Source of the DNA: Solea solea
Lineage: Eukaryota > Chordata > Actinopteri > Pleuronectiformes > Soleidae
Direction of reading: 5' to 3'
DNA length: 64,000 bases
Assembly (NCBI RefSeq): GCF_958295425.1
Contig: NC_081141.1
Coordinates: forward strand, 25,054,365-25,118,364
A model generated the notes under the pieces. The model saw only the letters and a list, made by a program, of their open reading frames with translations. It searched no databases and was not told the origin of the DNA. The position numbers and the translations under genes are program-made. The stretch's first letter is position 1. Every line of letters begins with the position of its first letter. Shown piece by piece: positions 1-11,927 of this stretch.

Positions 1-924
1 ATTGAAATCACAAAGACTGGGTTTTCTTGGGGTCCCCCAATTTGCGGAATTTTTCCCACGCTTCTATTTCAGATTTTTGTGAAGATGTTTTCAGCAATTT
101 AATGTAAATGTACAGTGTTACAGATATAGGGTCACAATAGAGAGTTTATATGACAATGTTAAGAGCAGGGTTCAAGGCCACAGTAAGGTTTGATAATTTC
201 TGGTTTTTTTTATGCTTCGACCTTTCCACGATCCTCTTGTAAGGGCCACCAACATTCCCTGACCTGCCAGAGCTGTTCAGAATGCAAACTGTTGGGAAAT
301 GGACAAGGAAAGTCCCGTGTTGGACCAGATTAGTAATTCAAACTGGTCCCCGGGGTATATCAAATTAAAACAGGCAGCGGAGATGAAATGAATCTTGAAC
401 GTCCCAAAACTTCAGCTCGTATGTAATGTGCTGCCAACAGTATCATGGACAAAAAGGGATAACCCCTTAAAATGAAGTATAATCCGTGTAATAATCTGCC
501 TAAACTGTGTTTTTTTTTTAACTCTTGAGTCACCAAAGCTTTGTCAGAAAACACAGAGAAGCTAATAATAGCAGGTTTATCTAACCACGCATTTCAACCA
601 GTCCAGAAAATATCCATGAAACTGGATTGCTGTTCACTTCTGAAGAATGTAGCAGGGGATTTCGTGGGTCAAATGCTGTGTACAACAGTGGGGGTAATGT
701 GCGGAACCTTTAGGCGAGGGGGGGTGGCACCTGGGACGAGCGCGCACGAGGCGGAGCGATGGCCTGATCGCTTGAAGGGAATTTTCCTGCTGCAGTTTAG
801 GGAATCACTTTTTTTTGGAAATTTGACAAGGGCACAGAAAAAATGACTCGTTACAAAGAAACAGGTTTCTTCTTGGCTAGATAAGCCATCGTTGAAAATA
901 CCTGCAATCTGTTAATATGTAGAT
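1..924. other. Unassigned non-coding DNA
   Basis: I see no supported gene here. The 101-codon open frame from 541 lacks any recognisable domain and looks like chance. The block has ordinary base composition without long simple repeats. Confidence 0.6.
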
Positions 925-1185
925 ATCGTAAAGCCCGTATGGTCAGCTGCGGCTCGGTCGTTTGACTTGGTCGACCTCGTAATCGGAAGGTTGGGGGGGG
1001 GTTTGAGCCCCGGCTCCTCTAAGTCTACATGTCGATATGTCCTTGGGCAAGACACTAACCCCAAATTGCTCCTTGCGGCTGTGCCGGCAGCGTGTGAATG
1101 AAGTGTGACAGAAAAAGCACTCCGCGCACGGTAGAAATGCAGTGTGACCGTGCTGTGTGAATCAGTGAATAGAACAAAAAAACCC
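925..1185 (+). repeat. tRNA-derived SINE, teleost type
   Basis: A B-box-like Pol III promoter, GGTTTGAGCCC, sits at 1000-1010, one base off the usual GGTTCGANNCC. An upstream region resembling a degenerate A box lies near 940-975. The body after it (about 1030-1110), with the phrase TCCTTGGGCAAGACACTAAC, is a sequence I recognise from many fish SINEs. It ends near an A-rich stretch around 1175-1185. Exact family is not assigned and the ends are approximate. Confidence 0.7.
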
Positions 1186-1589
1186 TGTTTTTAAACCACT
1201 TTTGAGTTGTGAATGATTGTTGCATGTTGACCATTGTACACGCTTGGCCACCATGTTATATTTTAAAATAATATTTCAGCTTCAACAACTGGAGCTTTCA
1301 ACTTTCCTGGTGTATTTCGGATGCTCTTCTTCTAATCCCAAATTCAACGAGAAGAAAGGCACATTTTACGAACAGGCGCGGAGTTTGAGGAGCTAACCCC
1401 AATCAGAGAAACACGAATAAATATTGCTTGATTTTCTGTGAAGATTTGTCAGCTTAGTGTTGACAATTAATTTACAGTCCATCCACTTACGAAAAACAAG
1501 CCCGTCCTTTTGTCAACTACAGAAATCAATTTAGGAACCACAGAATGGCCTCTCTGGCCCACTCATTATCCCAACATACGGTGGCACAT
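1186..1589. other. Unassigned non-coding DNA
   Basis: Unique-looking sequence. No gene, repeat or RNA signature is visible. Confidence 0.5.
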
Positions 1590-1850
1590 TTGTAATTCTC
1601 ATGTAATCAAAATTGCTACTGATGTGTGCTCTCGTCCCTCTGGCAAGGCAATTCATGAAACATAGAGGTAATCACAATAACTGTGTAGTGACAGAATATG
1701 CTGATTATGTGATTAAGTGTGCATGTAATTGGCATTATTGTTATTTTTAGCTAGAAGTTAATTGCTAATGGAGATCCTGGTAATTGGATCACCGAATGGC
1801 AACACTGCAAATCTATTAGCTCCTAATAATTGCCGCAAAGTGAGAACAGA
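1590..1850. promoter_or_regulatory. Candidate conserved non-coding element
   Basis: The block is unique, free of simple repeats and crowded with TAAT/ATTA cores (about 1605, 1665, 1735, 1760, 1780, 1825). These are the core sites of homeodomain proteins. It resembles vertebrate developmental enhancers in composition. Conservation cannot be seen from one sequence, so this is inference. Confidence 0.3.
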
Positions 1851-2805
1851 AAGAGTGGGTGGAAGGTGTTTATGGGGGGGATAAGTGGCTGTCTCCGTGC
1901 TGTACAGGGGATACAGATAGGAGATTTGTCAAGTTTTACATTTACGGGAATGTACTTAAAATGGGAAGAGGTGTCACACTGGATTTGAGAGAATTGTGCC
2001 AATTGAAGTGTTTGTGGCCATCGGTTTTTTTGTGTATAATATTGAATTACAGCTAATGTGACATGTTTGGTGGAGCAGCCCTAAAGAAAGAAAAGAAAAG
2101 AAAGAACAGAACTGAATGGAAAAGACACAGAGATAGAGACAGTGAAAGAGAAGAGCCTGTACTGTATCATTTGACAGGGGACCTCTCCAGTGCTATCAGA
2201 TGGAGGCGTCAGAATGATCAGTCTCACACACACACACACTCTTACTCTCCGTCTCCCTCTCTGTCCCCTTGTCTCCTTCCCGAGCAGGGACCAGCCGCTT
2301 GCTGATAGAACAGGCCCATTAGGATCCTGCTATCGCCGTCCACAGCAGAGAGATTGAAAGGGCCTGATAGCTTGCACTGCGATCCCCACAGTCCCTGGAA
2401 AATCACACCATATCAGTCATTGGATCCCTTACTTGAGACAGAGGGAAGCGAGGGAAGGGAGGGAAGGAACAGACGTTAAAGAAAAAAAGAAATACCCTAG
2501 TGAGGGTTAAAGACAGAGAAAGCTGGGTGGGAACGGTAATAGACGCTGTCAAAGAGAGAGAGAGGAAAAAATCACAGTGAGACCAAAAAAGAAGTGTGTG
2601 AGTTGTTGTCTTAGTGCTTGCAGGTTGTTTAGCAGAGCAGACAGTAGCAGATTTCTGGAACAGCTTGATGAGCCTTTCCAAAGTAAAAGCTCATGCCCGT
2701 CTTCCAACCTTCCAACAAGAAAGTGTCAGGATTTGTATGTATCCCACCGTGACACAAACTGAACCTTACAGATCCAGTGTGTACTCCATCCTGCCTTGCA
2801 TTTAT
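1851..2805. other. Unassigned DNA with purine-rich stretches
   Basis: Contains A/G-rich runs (about 2078-2155, 2435-2600) and a short (CA)n near 2225-2240. The overlapping open frames on both strands are products of this composition and carry no domain. No gene is supported. Confidence 0.5.
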
Positions 2806-2836
2806 TCTTTCTTTCTTTCTTTCTTTCTTTCTTTTC
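2806..2836. repeat. (CTTT)n tetranucleotide microsatellite
   Basis: Tandem CTTT units, nearly perfect. It encodes meaningless Ser/Phe-rich open frames on the + strand. Confidence 0.95.
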
Positions 2837-3996
2837 AGGCTGTTAATCTTTTTTCCTTTTTTTTGTTGCATTGTTCTCTTCTTCTCCACTACAGGGACAT
2901 CCAGTCATTTAGACTGCAGGGCAGAGGGTCTTCAGGTCAGGCCAGAGCAGGGTGGAGGACAGGATGGGACAGGGGACTGGTGAACAAAGGCCTGTCCTTG
3001 TATGGGCAGACACTTGACTGGCATGGCAGAGGCCAGCTCACTGGTGCCAAGCTTGTGTGAGGCCGGCTGTCAGTGGGAGCAGAAGCAGCCAGATTGAGGG
3101 CTCTTGGTGGATGACTTCCAGAGAACAGGCCAGCATAAACTTCCTGTGACATTGTTGGATTGTTACACGTATGTACAACTGTGTACACATGCAGGGACAG
3201 AACTAAACGTGCATAACCAGAACTAAAAGATGAGACGTTCACGCGTATTAAAAAACATCGACGGTGAAGGAGGACCTGCTGTTCCAGGGCTTTTGGGGAC
3301 AGCAACGGAGAAAGCTCCATCATCTGTAGTTGTTTTTTCTGAGAGACAGGGAAGTGAGATAAAGCTGAGGAGCTAGACCATTGAGCACGAGGCACGTTGA
3401 CATGATCGAGACGACCTGCCGGAGTCCAGACAGAGCATCAGAATGTGGACGATTGAATTGATTTTGAATGTGGAGTGGCTGCGGGTCATGGGTTTACAGA
3501 GAACGGTCCGAAAAAAAGAGAAAATATCCAGTGAGTGGCCGTTTGCGAACAAAGGGTCAGAGGAGAACGGCTAGACTGGTTTGAAATGATAGAAAGAAAA
3601 CAGTAACTTATAACCGCAACCCGAATAAATGCTCAGAGGTTTACAGAAGACATCATACCGTGAAGCAGATGTCTCCTGACCACACTTGGTGCCACTCCTG
3701 CCACTTTATTAGCTTGTCCTCAGTACCTAATGAAATGGCCATTTGTGAGCGCATATTATTTGCGCCGTCTCTGCATGTAAACGGTTTGTGTGCAAGTTGC
3801 ACCAACGTTTGTCTGAGTCACGTCGTCAAAAAGTTGGACAAGGAACAAGTGACTGATTGACTCATGCGAGGTGGAAGCCACTGAGGTCTGGACGAGATGC
3901 CGATCTGGCATCTGATTGAGTGACTGAGTCATGCGGACTGAAAGAGGCAGCCTGAGCTCATTGGGTCTGGACGTAAAAAGAAAAGTTTGAGGATTG
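2837..3996. other. Unassigned non-coding DNA
   Basis: The frames of up to 152 codons here show no recognisable domain or splice context. Nothing else is supported. Confidence 0.5.
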
Positions 3997-4177
3997 TTGT
4001 GTGTGTGTGTGTGTGTGTGAGTGTGTGTGCCGTCCTCTGTTTGGTGGGGTAGAAAACAGTGTCTCTGGGATTTTGGCTGCTCTAATAACACCTTGCCATT
4101 GAGAGACTAATGAAGCATATCTACAGTCTTCATCCTGACAGACAAAGAGAGGACAAGCACACACACACACACACACA
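3997..4177. repeat. (GT)n and (CA)n microsatellite pair
   Basis: A (GT)n tract spans 3997-4029 and an opposite-orientation (CA)n tract spans about 4157-4177. They are separated by about 130 bases of unique sequence. Confidence 0.95.
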
Positions 4178-4489
4178 AAGCGATGTAGAACAGGAACTCT
4201 CTGGAGGTCACTCAAGCGAGTGTCACTTCAAATATCTTTTGTGCATCTGCAATAGAAAGAAAGAACAAGAGCGCGAATCTGAGGCAAACGGCGGCGGTAT
4301 CCCAGCAGTTTGTCTTGCTTCAACCTTAAGGGTCGGTGGGTTTGTGGTGCTTAGACCTCAGGATGCCTCCCATTCTGCCCTGGGGGGGCTGTTTGAAGAA
4401 CAAGAGCTGATGAGGCTTCACTGTGGAGCTACATAGTGGTTCAACGGTGCAACTAATATGGAGTCAATCCAGCCAAAGTAGCAATTCCA
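4178..4489. other. Unassigned non-coding DNA
   Basis: The 108-codon frame beginning in the (CA)n tract has no domain. No gene is supported. Confidence 0.5.
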
Positions 4490-4780
4490 TGGAACGGTAG
4501 ATTTCTATTAATTAAATCATAATTGGGTTTTATATATTTATTTGGTGAAGACATTGGCAGGGAGAGGAGTAAGATTAGGCAGAGATTTGCATGTAAAATG
4601 TACGAGCTTCATTACACTACCTTGGCAAAGACGGAATAATTCGCCTGCCTGCGGGGCACACAGATGGCTCTGTATGTTTGCTAATTTGCTCTCCTTTCAA
4701 GGTCATTAGTTCTGTTTGGGGAACTATTGAAAAGTTTATTTGAGGTAGGTAAGTTCCTGATTTGTGACATCCCCTTTGTT
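4490..4780. promoter_or_regulatory. Candidate conserved non-coding element
   Basis: Unique, repeat-free and AT-rich. It carries a TTAATTAAATCATAATTG cluster near 4510-4525, TTTGCATG near 4586 (octamer-like) and ATTTGCTAATTTGC-like motifs near 4675-4690. Homeodomain/POU-type content suggests an enhancer. This is inference without conservation data. Confidence 0.28.
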
Positions 4781-6369
4781 GTTGGGCTGAGGTTCAGAGG
4801 CAGGTTCCAGCCTCCGAACGGTGCGAGTATGTGTTTGGAACCAAATAAAAAATGTAAGATAAATAAATGAATTGATATTGGAAAAAAAAAAAAAAAAAAC
4901 ATTACGGGCACAACAGAAGGTTAATCCAGTAAATACCGAATTCTAAAAAAGAGTTGTTTTTGCATTACTGCCAACGGTTAATTTAATGGTTTTATGTAAC
5001 AATTTGTTTCATCAATTTTCTTCTTCTCACAAATACTAATTAGTAATATGTATTACCTGTTATCAAAACATCTTGTTTCTGTGTAGCTCATTACTCTGCG
5101 GCGGCCTGGGAAGCTGAATCAATTTTTCAAAGTGCAATATTCACCATTTTCTCTTCCCTCTTTAGACAGCTCCTGTTTAGTTTTCTTGCACAGGAAATGA
5201 GTTTTGACATAATGGATTTTTGCCCAGCATAATATAAACACTGACAGCACTGACACTGTGTGCAGCACTGGTTGCTATGGCTTTGTTTACCCCCCCCCAA
5301 AAAAAAACTGGCCCTCATATGCTTTACATCTGGTTGTAAATAATCTAGAGGCACAGTGTGATTTTGTTTTTAACATTAAAACAAATTGTGCCTGTCAGGA
5401 TAATAGACACCCTTTATTTATTTGACTGACCGACATTATTGAAAGCATTTGTTGCGTTGGTGCGTATTAAAAACACATGGACGGGGTAAAGGAGTTGTCA
5501 CAAAGTGGATTTGGAGCTACAAGCCACACAAGTTGTTCTGCTGCTTCTTCTTTGTAGACGGAGTCTGAATCATTGATGAGCACAGTTTGGTGACAGCTAT
5601 CATTTCCAATTTTGCCTTTGACACTTGACGGACTGCTTTAAACAAAGACTTTAAACAAAGGCTGGAGATAAAAACGCGTTTATAAAATTCTGAATCCATG
5701 GAAATCAAAGCCATGTCAGCATATTGTGCGATTTGAATGGAAATTTATATGTATGTGACTCTTGATTGGTCACATCAATGGAATTCATTTAAAAAACCCA
5801 AGAACACAATCGGATGTGTTAACTAGGAGGAAACTGGAGATAGTGGTGGGCATGTATCTTTTGAGTATATAGCAATAATGTAAGTGTGATAATTCAAAAA
5901 TTAGCATGTCGAATTCGCTGCCTTGTGGAAAAATACAGTCGCGCCACGTCTTATAGCACTGTGTTTCCTTTAATAATGAAATAGTGGAGGGGGGGGGGAA
6001 CTTTAATCAGCCCGGGCATTATTGGAGGATACAGAAGAGACAGACAGAAGACACGGAATAAAAAGAATCACTTTTATTACTATCTAACTGCAATTAGTTT
6101 AACCCTTTTATCTCTCGCCATTTGTAACGCTATTTGGGCCATTTCACAGAGACTGGAAATTTGGGCAGTAACAGTGAAATTGATATAGTGCGGAAGATAC
6201 CATCAGCCTGGAGGGAAGGGTCGGGTAGGGAGTGGGGGGCCCCTGCCTATTTCACAGTCTGTCCTCATGGCTTATATCCAGCTAACTCCTAAACCAACGA
6301 AGACTCTCTATTGTTCTTCATATTTGTATTCTATTGTAAAAAAGGTCAAAATCATCTGTAATAAATGAT
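4781..6369. other. Unassigned non-coding DNA
   Basis: Contains a poly-A of about 19 bases near 4881-4899, an oligo-C/oligo-A junction near 5290-5308 and an oligo-G run near 5990-5998. No gene is supported. The part at 6060-6200 is unique and could be regulatory. Confidence 0.5.
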
Positions 6370-6476
6370 TACAGATGATCTGTCTATCTGTCAGTCCGTC
6401 TATCTGTCAGTCTGTCTGATAGCAGCTAGCCAACTACAAAACTAGCTAGATATGGCATCTATCTATCTGATAGCAG

Positions 6477-6526
<50 letters not shown>

Positions 6527-6527
6527 C
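6370..6527. repeat. Compound (TCTG)/(ATCT)n tetranucleotide array
   Basis: A degenerate TCTG/TCTA array (6370-6420) is followed by spacer and a perfect (ATCT)n block at about 6479-6527. The junction phrase CTGATAGCAG occurs twice (about 6417 and 6467), which suggests internal duplication of the array. Confidence 0.9.
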
Positions 6528-6529
6528 GA

Positions 6530-6725
6530 CATGCTGTTGTGGCTGTGGATGGAGCTTAATCTAAAGTACCTCCTGTTCTTCTCCGTGAGACTTGGGAGAT
6601 GAAATTATACTCTTTCCAAATAATAATATGACTAAGACATCTCATTAGCATATACAGTGCAGGAAGGAATCTTTAATGAAGGTATCAGAAGGATCTTATT
6701 GTCGGGGGGATTAACACTTTCTTTT
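6530..6725. promoter_or_regulatory. Candidate conserved non-coding element
   Basis: Unique sequence with TTAATC, AATAATAAT, ATTAGCATA and TTTAATGA motifs and no simple repeats. It resembles developmental regulatory DNA in composition only. Confidence 0.25.
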
Positions 6726-7499
6726 TCTTTAAAAGCCATTATTCAACATTGACTAATGAACGTATTGTATTTATTTGTGTTATTTTTGGTGTTTTTCTTC
6801 ATGTTAATTGGATGTTTTCATATTTCTGCTTCTTCTTTTTTTCTTTTCTTTTTTTTTTGACAAATTAGGGCATTGCAATTATTTCAACTTTTTTGCTGTT
6901 TAGTAAGAGGTATGGTTTATTTGTTTATTCCAGAGCAATTCTAGCTTGAGATTGACAATAATGAGTGAAGGTGGTGGTGTTGATATTTACCTGGCATTTT
7001 CAATAAGCACAATTAAAAAAAACATTCAATGCAGCACACGAGCAGTAGATATTAGATATTAACTTTTAATTTAATTATTAAATGTATGGAGAGAGGTGTT
7101 GGGCTTTACTTTGAAATGAATGCAAACATTATTTACAACTGTAAACAAAAGGTAAAGCATGTAAGATACATTTTAATTCCCAGGTAATGACATGGAAACG
7201 ACTCATTAAGTAACTTTAATCCATTCAAACTAAAATACACAACATGTGTTGTGAGCTTATTCAATGGAGGAAACAAGTAAAGAACTATTAAAAATACAAT
7301 TTTAAAATAGATACAGCCCATTGACATAATGTGCCAGAGTGTAAGCTAGACAATGTACTTTAAGCTGCCCTCATCAGAGGTGGAAAAAAGTATTTAGATA
7401 ATTCCAAAAAAACAAAACAATAAAAACACTTGACTTTTAAATATAAAGGAAAAACCGTTACATTTAAGCTGTTACAAGTTCAAACACTGTTGATTAAGC
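6726..7499. other. AT-rich unassigned DNA
   Basis: T-rich runs (6815-6860) and A-rich stretches dominate. The 64-codon minus-strand frame near 7133-7327 has no recognisable features. Confidence 0.5.
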
Positions 7500-7600
7500 C
7501 TGTCCAGCTCTGTGTGCTGGAGGGGCTACGCGGGTGGGCGGATAGCGGATAGCAAAGCTAGCACTGTTTTGGCAACAGAAGTTACGCACTGGAGCTTTAA
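7500..7600 (-). repeat. Probable DNA-transposon/MITE end
   Basis: Bases 7579-7600 are, in reverse complement, TTAAAGCTCCAGTGCGTAAC followed by TT. The same motif recurs at 13803-13822 and in diverged form at 17496-17520. I recall this motif as an end of dispersed fish elements. The opposite end is not identified. Confidence 0.4.
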
Positions 7601-7677
7601 GTGAAAGTACATAAGAACACGGAGCCAAAGTGTTCAATAAAAGCACTGCTCTTGTCAATCAAGGGCTTGAAATGTTG

Positions 7678-7713
7678 ATATATACAGTATATATATATTT
7701 ATATATATATATA
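7678..7713. repeat. (TA)n microsatellite
   Basis: Nearly perfect alternating TA tract with a few interruptions. Confidence 0.9.
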
Positions 7714-8550
7714 TGAAACGATTAATGGCAAAGCATCAGTGCATAAGCTGCACTTCAAAAATAACTCAAAGTTATTTTTTTGTCTTTATTTTCCAACTAC
7801 AGAAACAGCTACACGTGGGAAGACGCTGCCCCAGCACAAATCTGACCATTTTGCATTTTTCTAGACCTCTGCCACTGAGATTAGATTTTCAGGACTGTAG
7901 CACAATTAACAGGAATTGCAACTCTTTCACCAAGTGGGGAGAATGTGCCTTGATCATTGGCAGAGAAAATGAGCAAGGCATGGTGCCACATGGCCAAAGA
8001 CTCCAAGCCCACTCTTGGCAGCCGCGTAGGAGATGGCTCGCTTCCAGTTAGCACTAACGGCTGACTGGCTGAAACAGCCCTACTGCAACATGATATAAGA
8101 AATGTGAACTTGAATTTGGAAAACCGATCATCAAAGTTAAAATTAATAATCATCACATAAAGTTTCATGACAGCATTACATTTAATGTTAGCGCAATAAA
8201 GATTTATTGTATGAAACAAGTCAATCAAACGGACCCGCTCTGAGTGATTCATTGGGGCGATTTGAACGTACACAATTCATGAAGTATTTATTTAATTGTG
8301 TCAATGAGCAGTCACATAACTTTGACATTTACTTTTATCCTAACTTTTTCCCCCCCTTTGATTTAACCCTAACCCTGTTAGATCTCAGAGCAGGGCTTCT
8401 TACACTGTACCTGAAAATGAAAGAATGGGAGAAAACTGAGAGCTTTTTTGGCGAGACGTTATGTGACATTATGACAAATGCACTTTCTTGTTGGATCCAC
8501 ACATTTGCTTGTTGTTAAACCTAACACCAAGGTGTTGTTTTTTTCTTTTT
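7714..8550. other. Unassigned non-coding DNA
   Basis: Overlapping frames of 103-130 codons lie on both strands but none shows a domain. A short TTAACCCTAACCCTG near 8364-8378 resembles telomere repeat by chance. No gene is supported. Confidence 0.5.
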
Positions 8551-8825
8551 TGGCGTCCCATTCTCTAGGGGTCGCCACAGTGGATCACCTGCTTTTTCAG
8601 GGATCCACATATTTGATTTGGCCTTCCTGACACAACCCTGCTATTTGGAGTACACTGGATTTAGGCACCACTTGTGGCTGGGGTCAATTTAGAGTGTCCA
8701 ATTAACCCAATCAATGAGCGGCGCAGGCGATTGGGTACCTTGCTTAGATGTAGAGGGGTAGGGCGTCTAACCAGCAACCCTCTGGTTACAAGATTAGTTC
8801 CCTTCCCTCTAGGCTGCCCAAACTG
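8551..8825. repeat. Retroelement-derived interspersed repeat (SINE/LINE tail)
   Basis: The phrases GGGGTCGCCACAGTGGATCA (8569-8588), CACATATTTGATTTGGC and CCTTCCTGACACAACCCTG, followed by a CTTGTGGCTGGGG phrase, are familiar from very abundant teleost interspersed repeats. The copy is diverged and contains only the familiar core. Family name not assigned. Confidence 0.65.
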
Positions 8826-9566
8826 ATGCATATTTAAATAACTTGCCAAAAGGATTTTTTAAAAAGAGCTTTTGCACATTTCCTGGAAGTGACATGGACG
8901 TTTGACTCCAACCACCTCAGCTGGATTTTTCTTTATTATTACTTTTTATTGTTGTCTATGCCTGTGTTATATCTACTGTATAAAGAACCTCAAAAGTGAA
9001 AATATTCCGAAAAAGAGAGATCTTTTCAAACTTGCACCCCATGTGATAAACCACAATCATCGTTTGTTCATCATCGAGTGAAGTGATAAGATATGGAAAA
9101 CGGAAAATGAGCTGTCGAACAAATGATGAACCGGTCAAATCTGTTCAGAACAGGGAGCTGGTGGTATCCCTTTGTTTCCTCAACATTTTTAATTTTCCGT
9201 TTGGGAAACTCCCCTGACTCCCTGTTTCTGGGAGTACATGATTTATTCTGGTCTGGGGTCAGAAGTTAAAAGACTGCGCAAACTTTTTGGTTTGTGAGCG
9301 AGCCAAAGGATGGCTCAGAAGAACTTCCTCGATCCTCATTTGGTGTGAACAATTGAAAAAGAAAAAGATATTTAGGTCTGAGTTCATGTGTGCAATTCAT
9401 TTCATTTGCAATCAACATTACGGTCGTGGATTATTTTGTGCCAAATGTGGGTTTTTGGGTGAAACATGTTTGTGGCCGGCTGAGCTCTGATGGCTTTGTG
9501 TGTGAGATAGAGCAGAGTGTACTGCTCTGACAGTGAAACGAGGATAACAGGAAGATGAGGTGCAGT
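8826..9566. other. Unassigned non-coding DNA
   Basis: Unique sequence with no supported gene or repeat. Confidence 0.5.
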
Positions 9567-9622
9567 GAGAGAAAGAAAGAGAGAGAGAGAAAGAGAGAGA
9601 GCGTGAGGGAGAGAGAGAGAGG
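9567..9622. repeat. (GA)n-rich purine tract
   Basis: GAGA/GAAAGA units on the + strand. Three overlapping Ser/Leu-rich minus-strand frames here are its translation shadows. Confidence 0.9.
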
Positions 9623-9639
9623 CACTCAGACACTCATTA

Positions 9640-9960
9640 GCCACCAGACGCTATCTGGAGTGTGTCAATAGAGTCATGTTAGTGGGGTGTTAAAGCATTG
9701 ACCAAGATATGCTGAGAGAGGCAGAGAAAGACAGAGAGAGGGGGTGGAGGTGGAGGTAGTGGGGGGAGGATGGGGTGATAGTGAGATCACCCCCCACCGT
9801 TGCAGCACCTGTCACACCTTGAGATAATCATCCATCATGCCTCGCCTGTGACTGGAGAGTGTGTGGTCCTTTTTAATGGCCGCCATTGACACGATTCGTC
9901 TTCCAAGCCACCCACAGCCTGTCACCAAATTGCGACTGTTGCAGTGGGGGGAATACATTT
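9640..9960. promoter_or_regulatory. Candidate conserved non-coding element
   Basis: Unique, moderately GC-rich stretch interrupted by a short purine run (9714-9770). Motifs include GAGATAATCA, CAGCACCTGTCAC (E-box CACCTG) and TTTTAATGGCCGCCATTG (a YY1-like GCCGCCATT). It could be an enhancer; this rests on composition only. Confidence 0.25.
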
Positions 9961-10054
9961 TATTGCACCTGTGCAAAGATAAGATGTGTGGAATTTTTTT
10001 TGGGTCTCTAAGAAGTTTGCCCAGAAAGGTGCAATCCCTGTGTGAGAGAGTGGT

Positions 10055-10091
10055 ATAATATATATATATATATATATATATGTGTATGTGT
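10055..10091. repeat. (TA)n/(TG)n microsatellite
   Basis: Perfect TA alternation that runs into TG units. Confidence 0.95.
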
Positions 10092-11349
10092 AGGGGGAGA
10101 GTGGGGCTGGGGAAGGATGAGCCAGGTTTTTACTTATGTTGTCATCTTGGCATTGGGGAAAAATGAGACATCAGTACAATTAAATCATCTACCACTATTT
10201 CAGGATTATTTAAAGTTGCTCAATGAACAAATCTGGGTCAAAGGTACCTGAAAATACAACTTGGAAAAAGTTCCTGTGGCTCATCTTGCCCAAGGTGAGG
10301 GGAAGGTCACTGGGTAAGTTGAGTCAACTGGGTGACATGTTGATATTTGACCTTTTAGGTTGAGTTAAGTTTGGTTAAGTAAGTTTAATTCCTCCTCTTA
10401 AGGAGGAATTAAAATAGGCAGGAAAACTGTGTAATAAAAACAGTTTTAATCATTTTAACTTGAGGCTTAACAACCCACTAAGGCTGAATGGTGGAAACAG
10501 AAATAATGAGCACTTTCTGAATTTTGTGGTCACGTGACAACAGTTGTGTACAGTTGCCTAGAAACAAGGAGTGGGGCAACGTAACCACTTGTTAATCTTG
10601 ATTACGACTGCAAATTAAAACTTGGATGCATTTTACAACCACTTTATATTAAGATACCATATCAGTTTCATCACGCTTTACATTTTGACAAACGCTCTCA
10701 AGCTGAAGGTTGATGTTATGTGACTGCTGACAGGTGGGAAAGTCATGAGGCCGCGAATGAATGGGAACCTCTCGCTGTCGATACCTGGCCTTCGCACAAG
10801 GACACTCTTGTCTCGAACGTTAACAGGCAGTTTGTATAACACATGTACCTGTAGAGGCACAAATGGGAGGTTGTTTTTGTGAGCATGAGATAAGTGGGTG
10901 AGTAAATGTGCTCTTGTATGTTCTAAATCTGAAGCATGAATGCAAGGATGTATAACTCACCGGGCTCAAGTCCGCGCGATGGCTCCTTAAGGGAAAACTG
11001 CGGTAAGGTGAGCTCAGTCGCTGGACCAGGCGTTAATAGCGCATCTAACATGACTAGATGTCCCATGGTGCTGCTGGGCACGCGAACGGAAGAGGCCTGG
11101 CTAATGGGGAGGACACCGGTGGGAGGGTGGCACGCACCCAGCGCCTCTGGCGGCCCTTTAATAGAGGACCACGGAGATGCCTGCCTGCTGCGGTTTCTGG
11201 GTTTCAGATGATTCTAGTTTCAGGTGACATGCCTCATGCTCTATTAGCAGACTCTTCCGACCACAGTTTTCTTTGGCAGCCGCACAGGTTCAGACTGCAG
11301 CAGCTCTGAGCGAGACCGGGTTTTCCACACGCCAACTTTCTCCTTCTCC
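10092..11349. other. Unassigned non-coding DNA
   Basis: Contains a hairpin at 10384-10413 (listed separately). The moderately GC-rich part at 10960-11210 holds a 91-codon frame with no domain I recognise. No gene is supported. Confidence 0.5.
10384..10413. other. 13-bp perfect hairpin
   Basis: TTTAATTCCTCCT (10384-10396) and its exact reverse complement AGGAGGAATTAAA (10401-10413) flank a 4-base loop, CTTA. No T-rich tract follows and no gene abuts it, so a terminator reading has no support. It may be part of an old mobile element. Confidence 0.85.
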
Positions 11350-11430
11350 ATCATATATATATACACACACACACACATACACACAAATAAATATGTGCAG
11401 ACACATACCCACACACATGCCTGGGCATTC

Positions 11431-11461
<31 letters not shown>
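11350..11461. repeat. (TA)n/(CA)n microsatellite cluster
   Basis: A TA tract passes into (CA)n at 11350-11386, and a second (CA)n lies at about 11433-11461. Confidence 0.95.
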
Positions 11462-11465
<4 letters not shown>

Positions 11466-11927
11466 GATCAAAATCCCAATTTTCATTAATATATATACAC
11501 GTCGAGACACCTAATCAAACATAATCATGCACAGACACTGACAGACAAGCGCCGCCATGAGTCTCCCTGGTAAACAGAGGTCTGTTGATGTACATCGGCA
11601 GTCCAGCACACAGACATCCATATATTATGTCTGCTCTAATACTGCACTTCATCCTTGACATGGTGGCAATGGAGGATTTAGGCTCCAGTAGTGTTTATGA
11701 AGTACAGACCTATGTCCAAACATCCTGCTGCCTCCTGTGAAGTGGTTGGACGCTGGTCCGTCTCTCGCTCACCCCATTTCAGCACCCTGGCAGGCGTACT
11801 GGGTGGCATCAAAACTCAAGCCGTAGTCAAAGGGTTGTCTCGTTGGGGTTGACTCCTGCATTACGGGCCGTTCGCTTCCTGCTTCTTGCCTCCTTATTCC
11901 GTTCACACTGGTCAAAAAGAAATCTGT
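11462..11927. other. Unassigned non-coding DNA
   Basis: Unique sequence. No gene or repeat is supported. Confidence 0.5.

Noticed and set aside
8364..8378. Telomere-like TTAACCCTAACCCTG
   Set aside because: Only two units in unique sequence; not an interstitial telomere array.
10384..10413. Reading the hairpin as a transcription terminator
   Set aside because: No T tract follows, no gene precedes it, and the window is eukaryotic.
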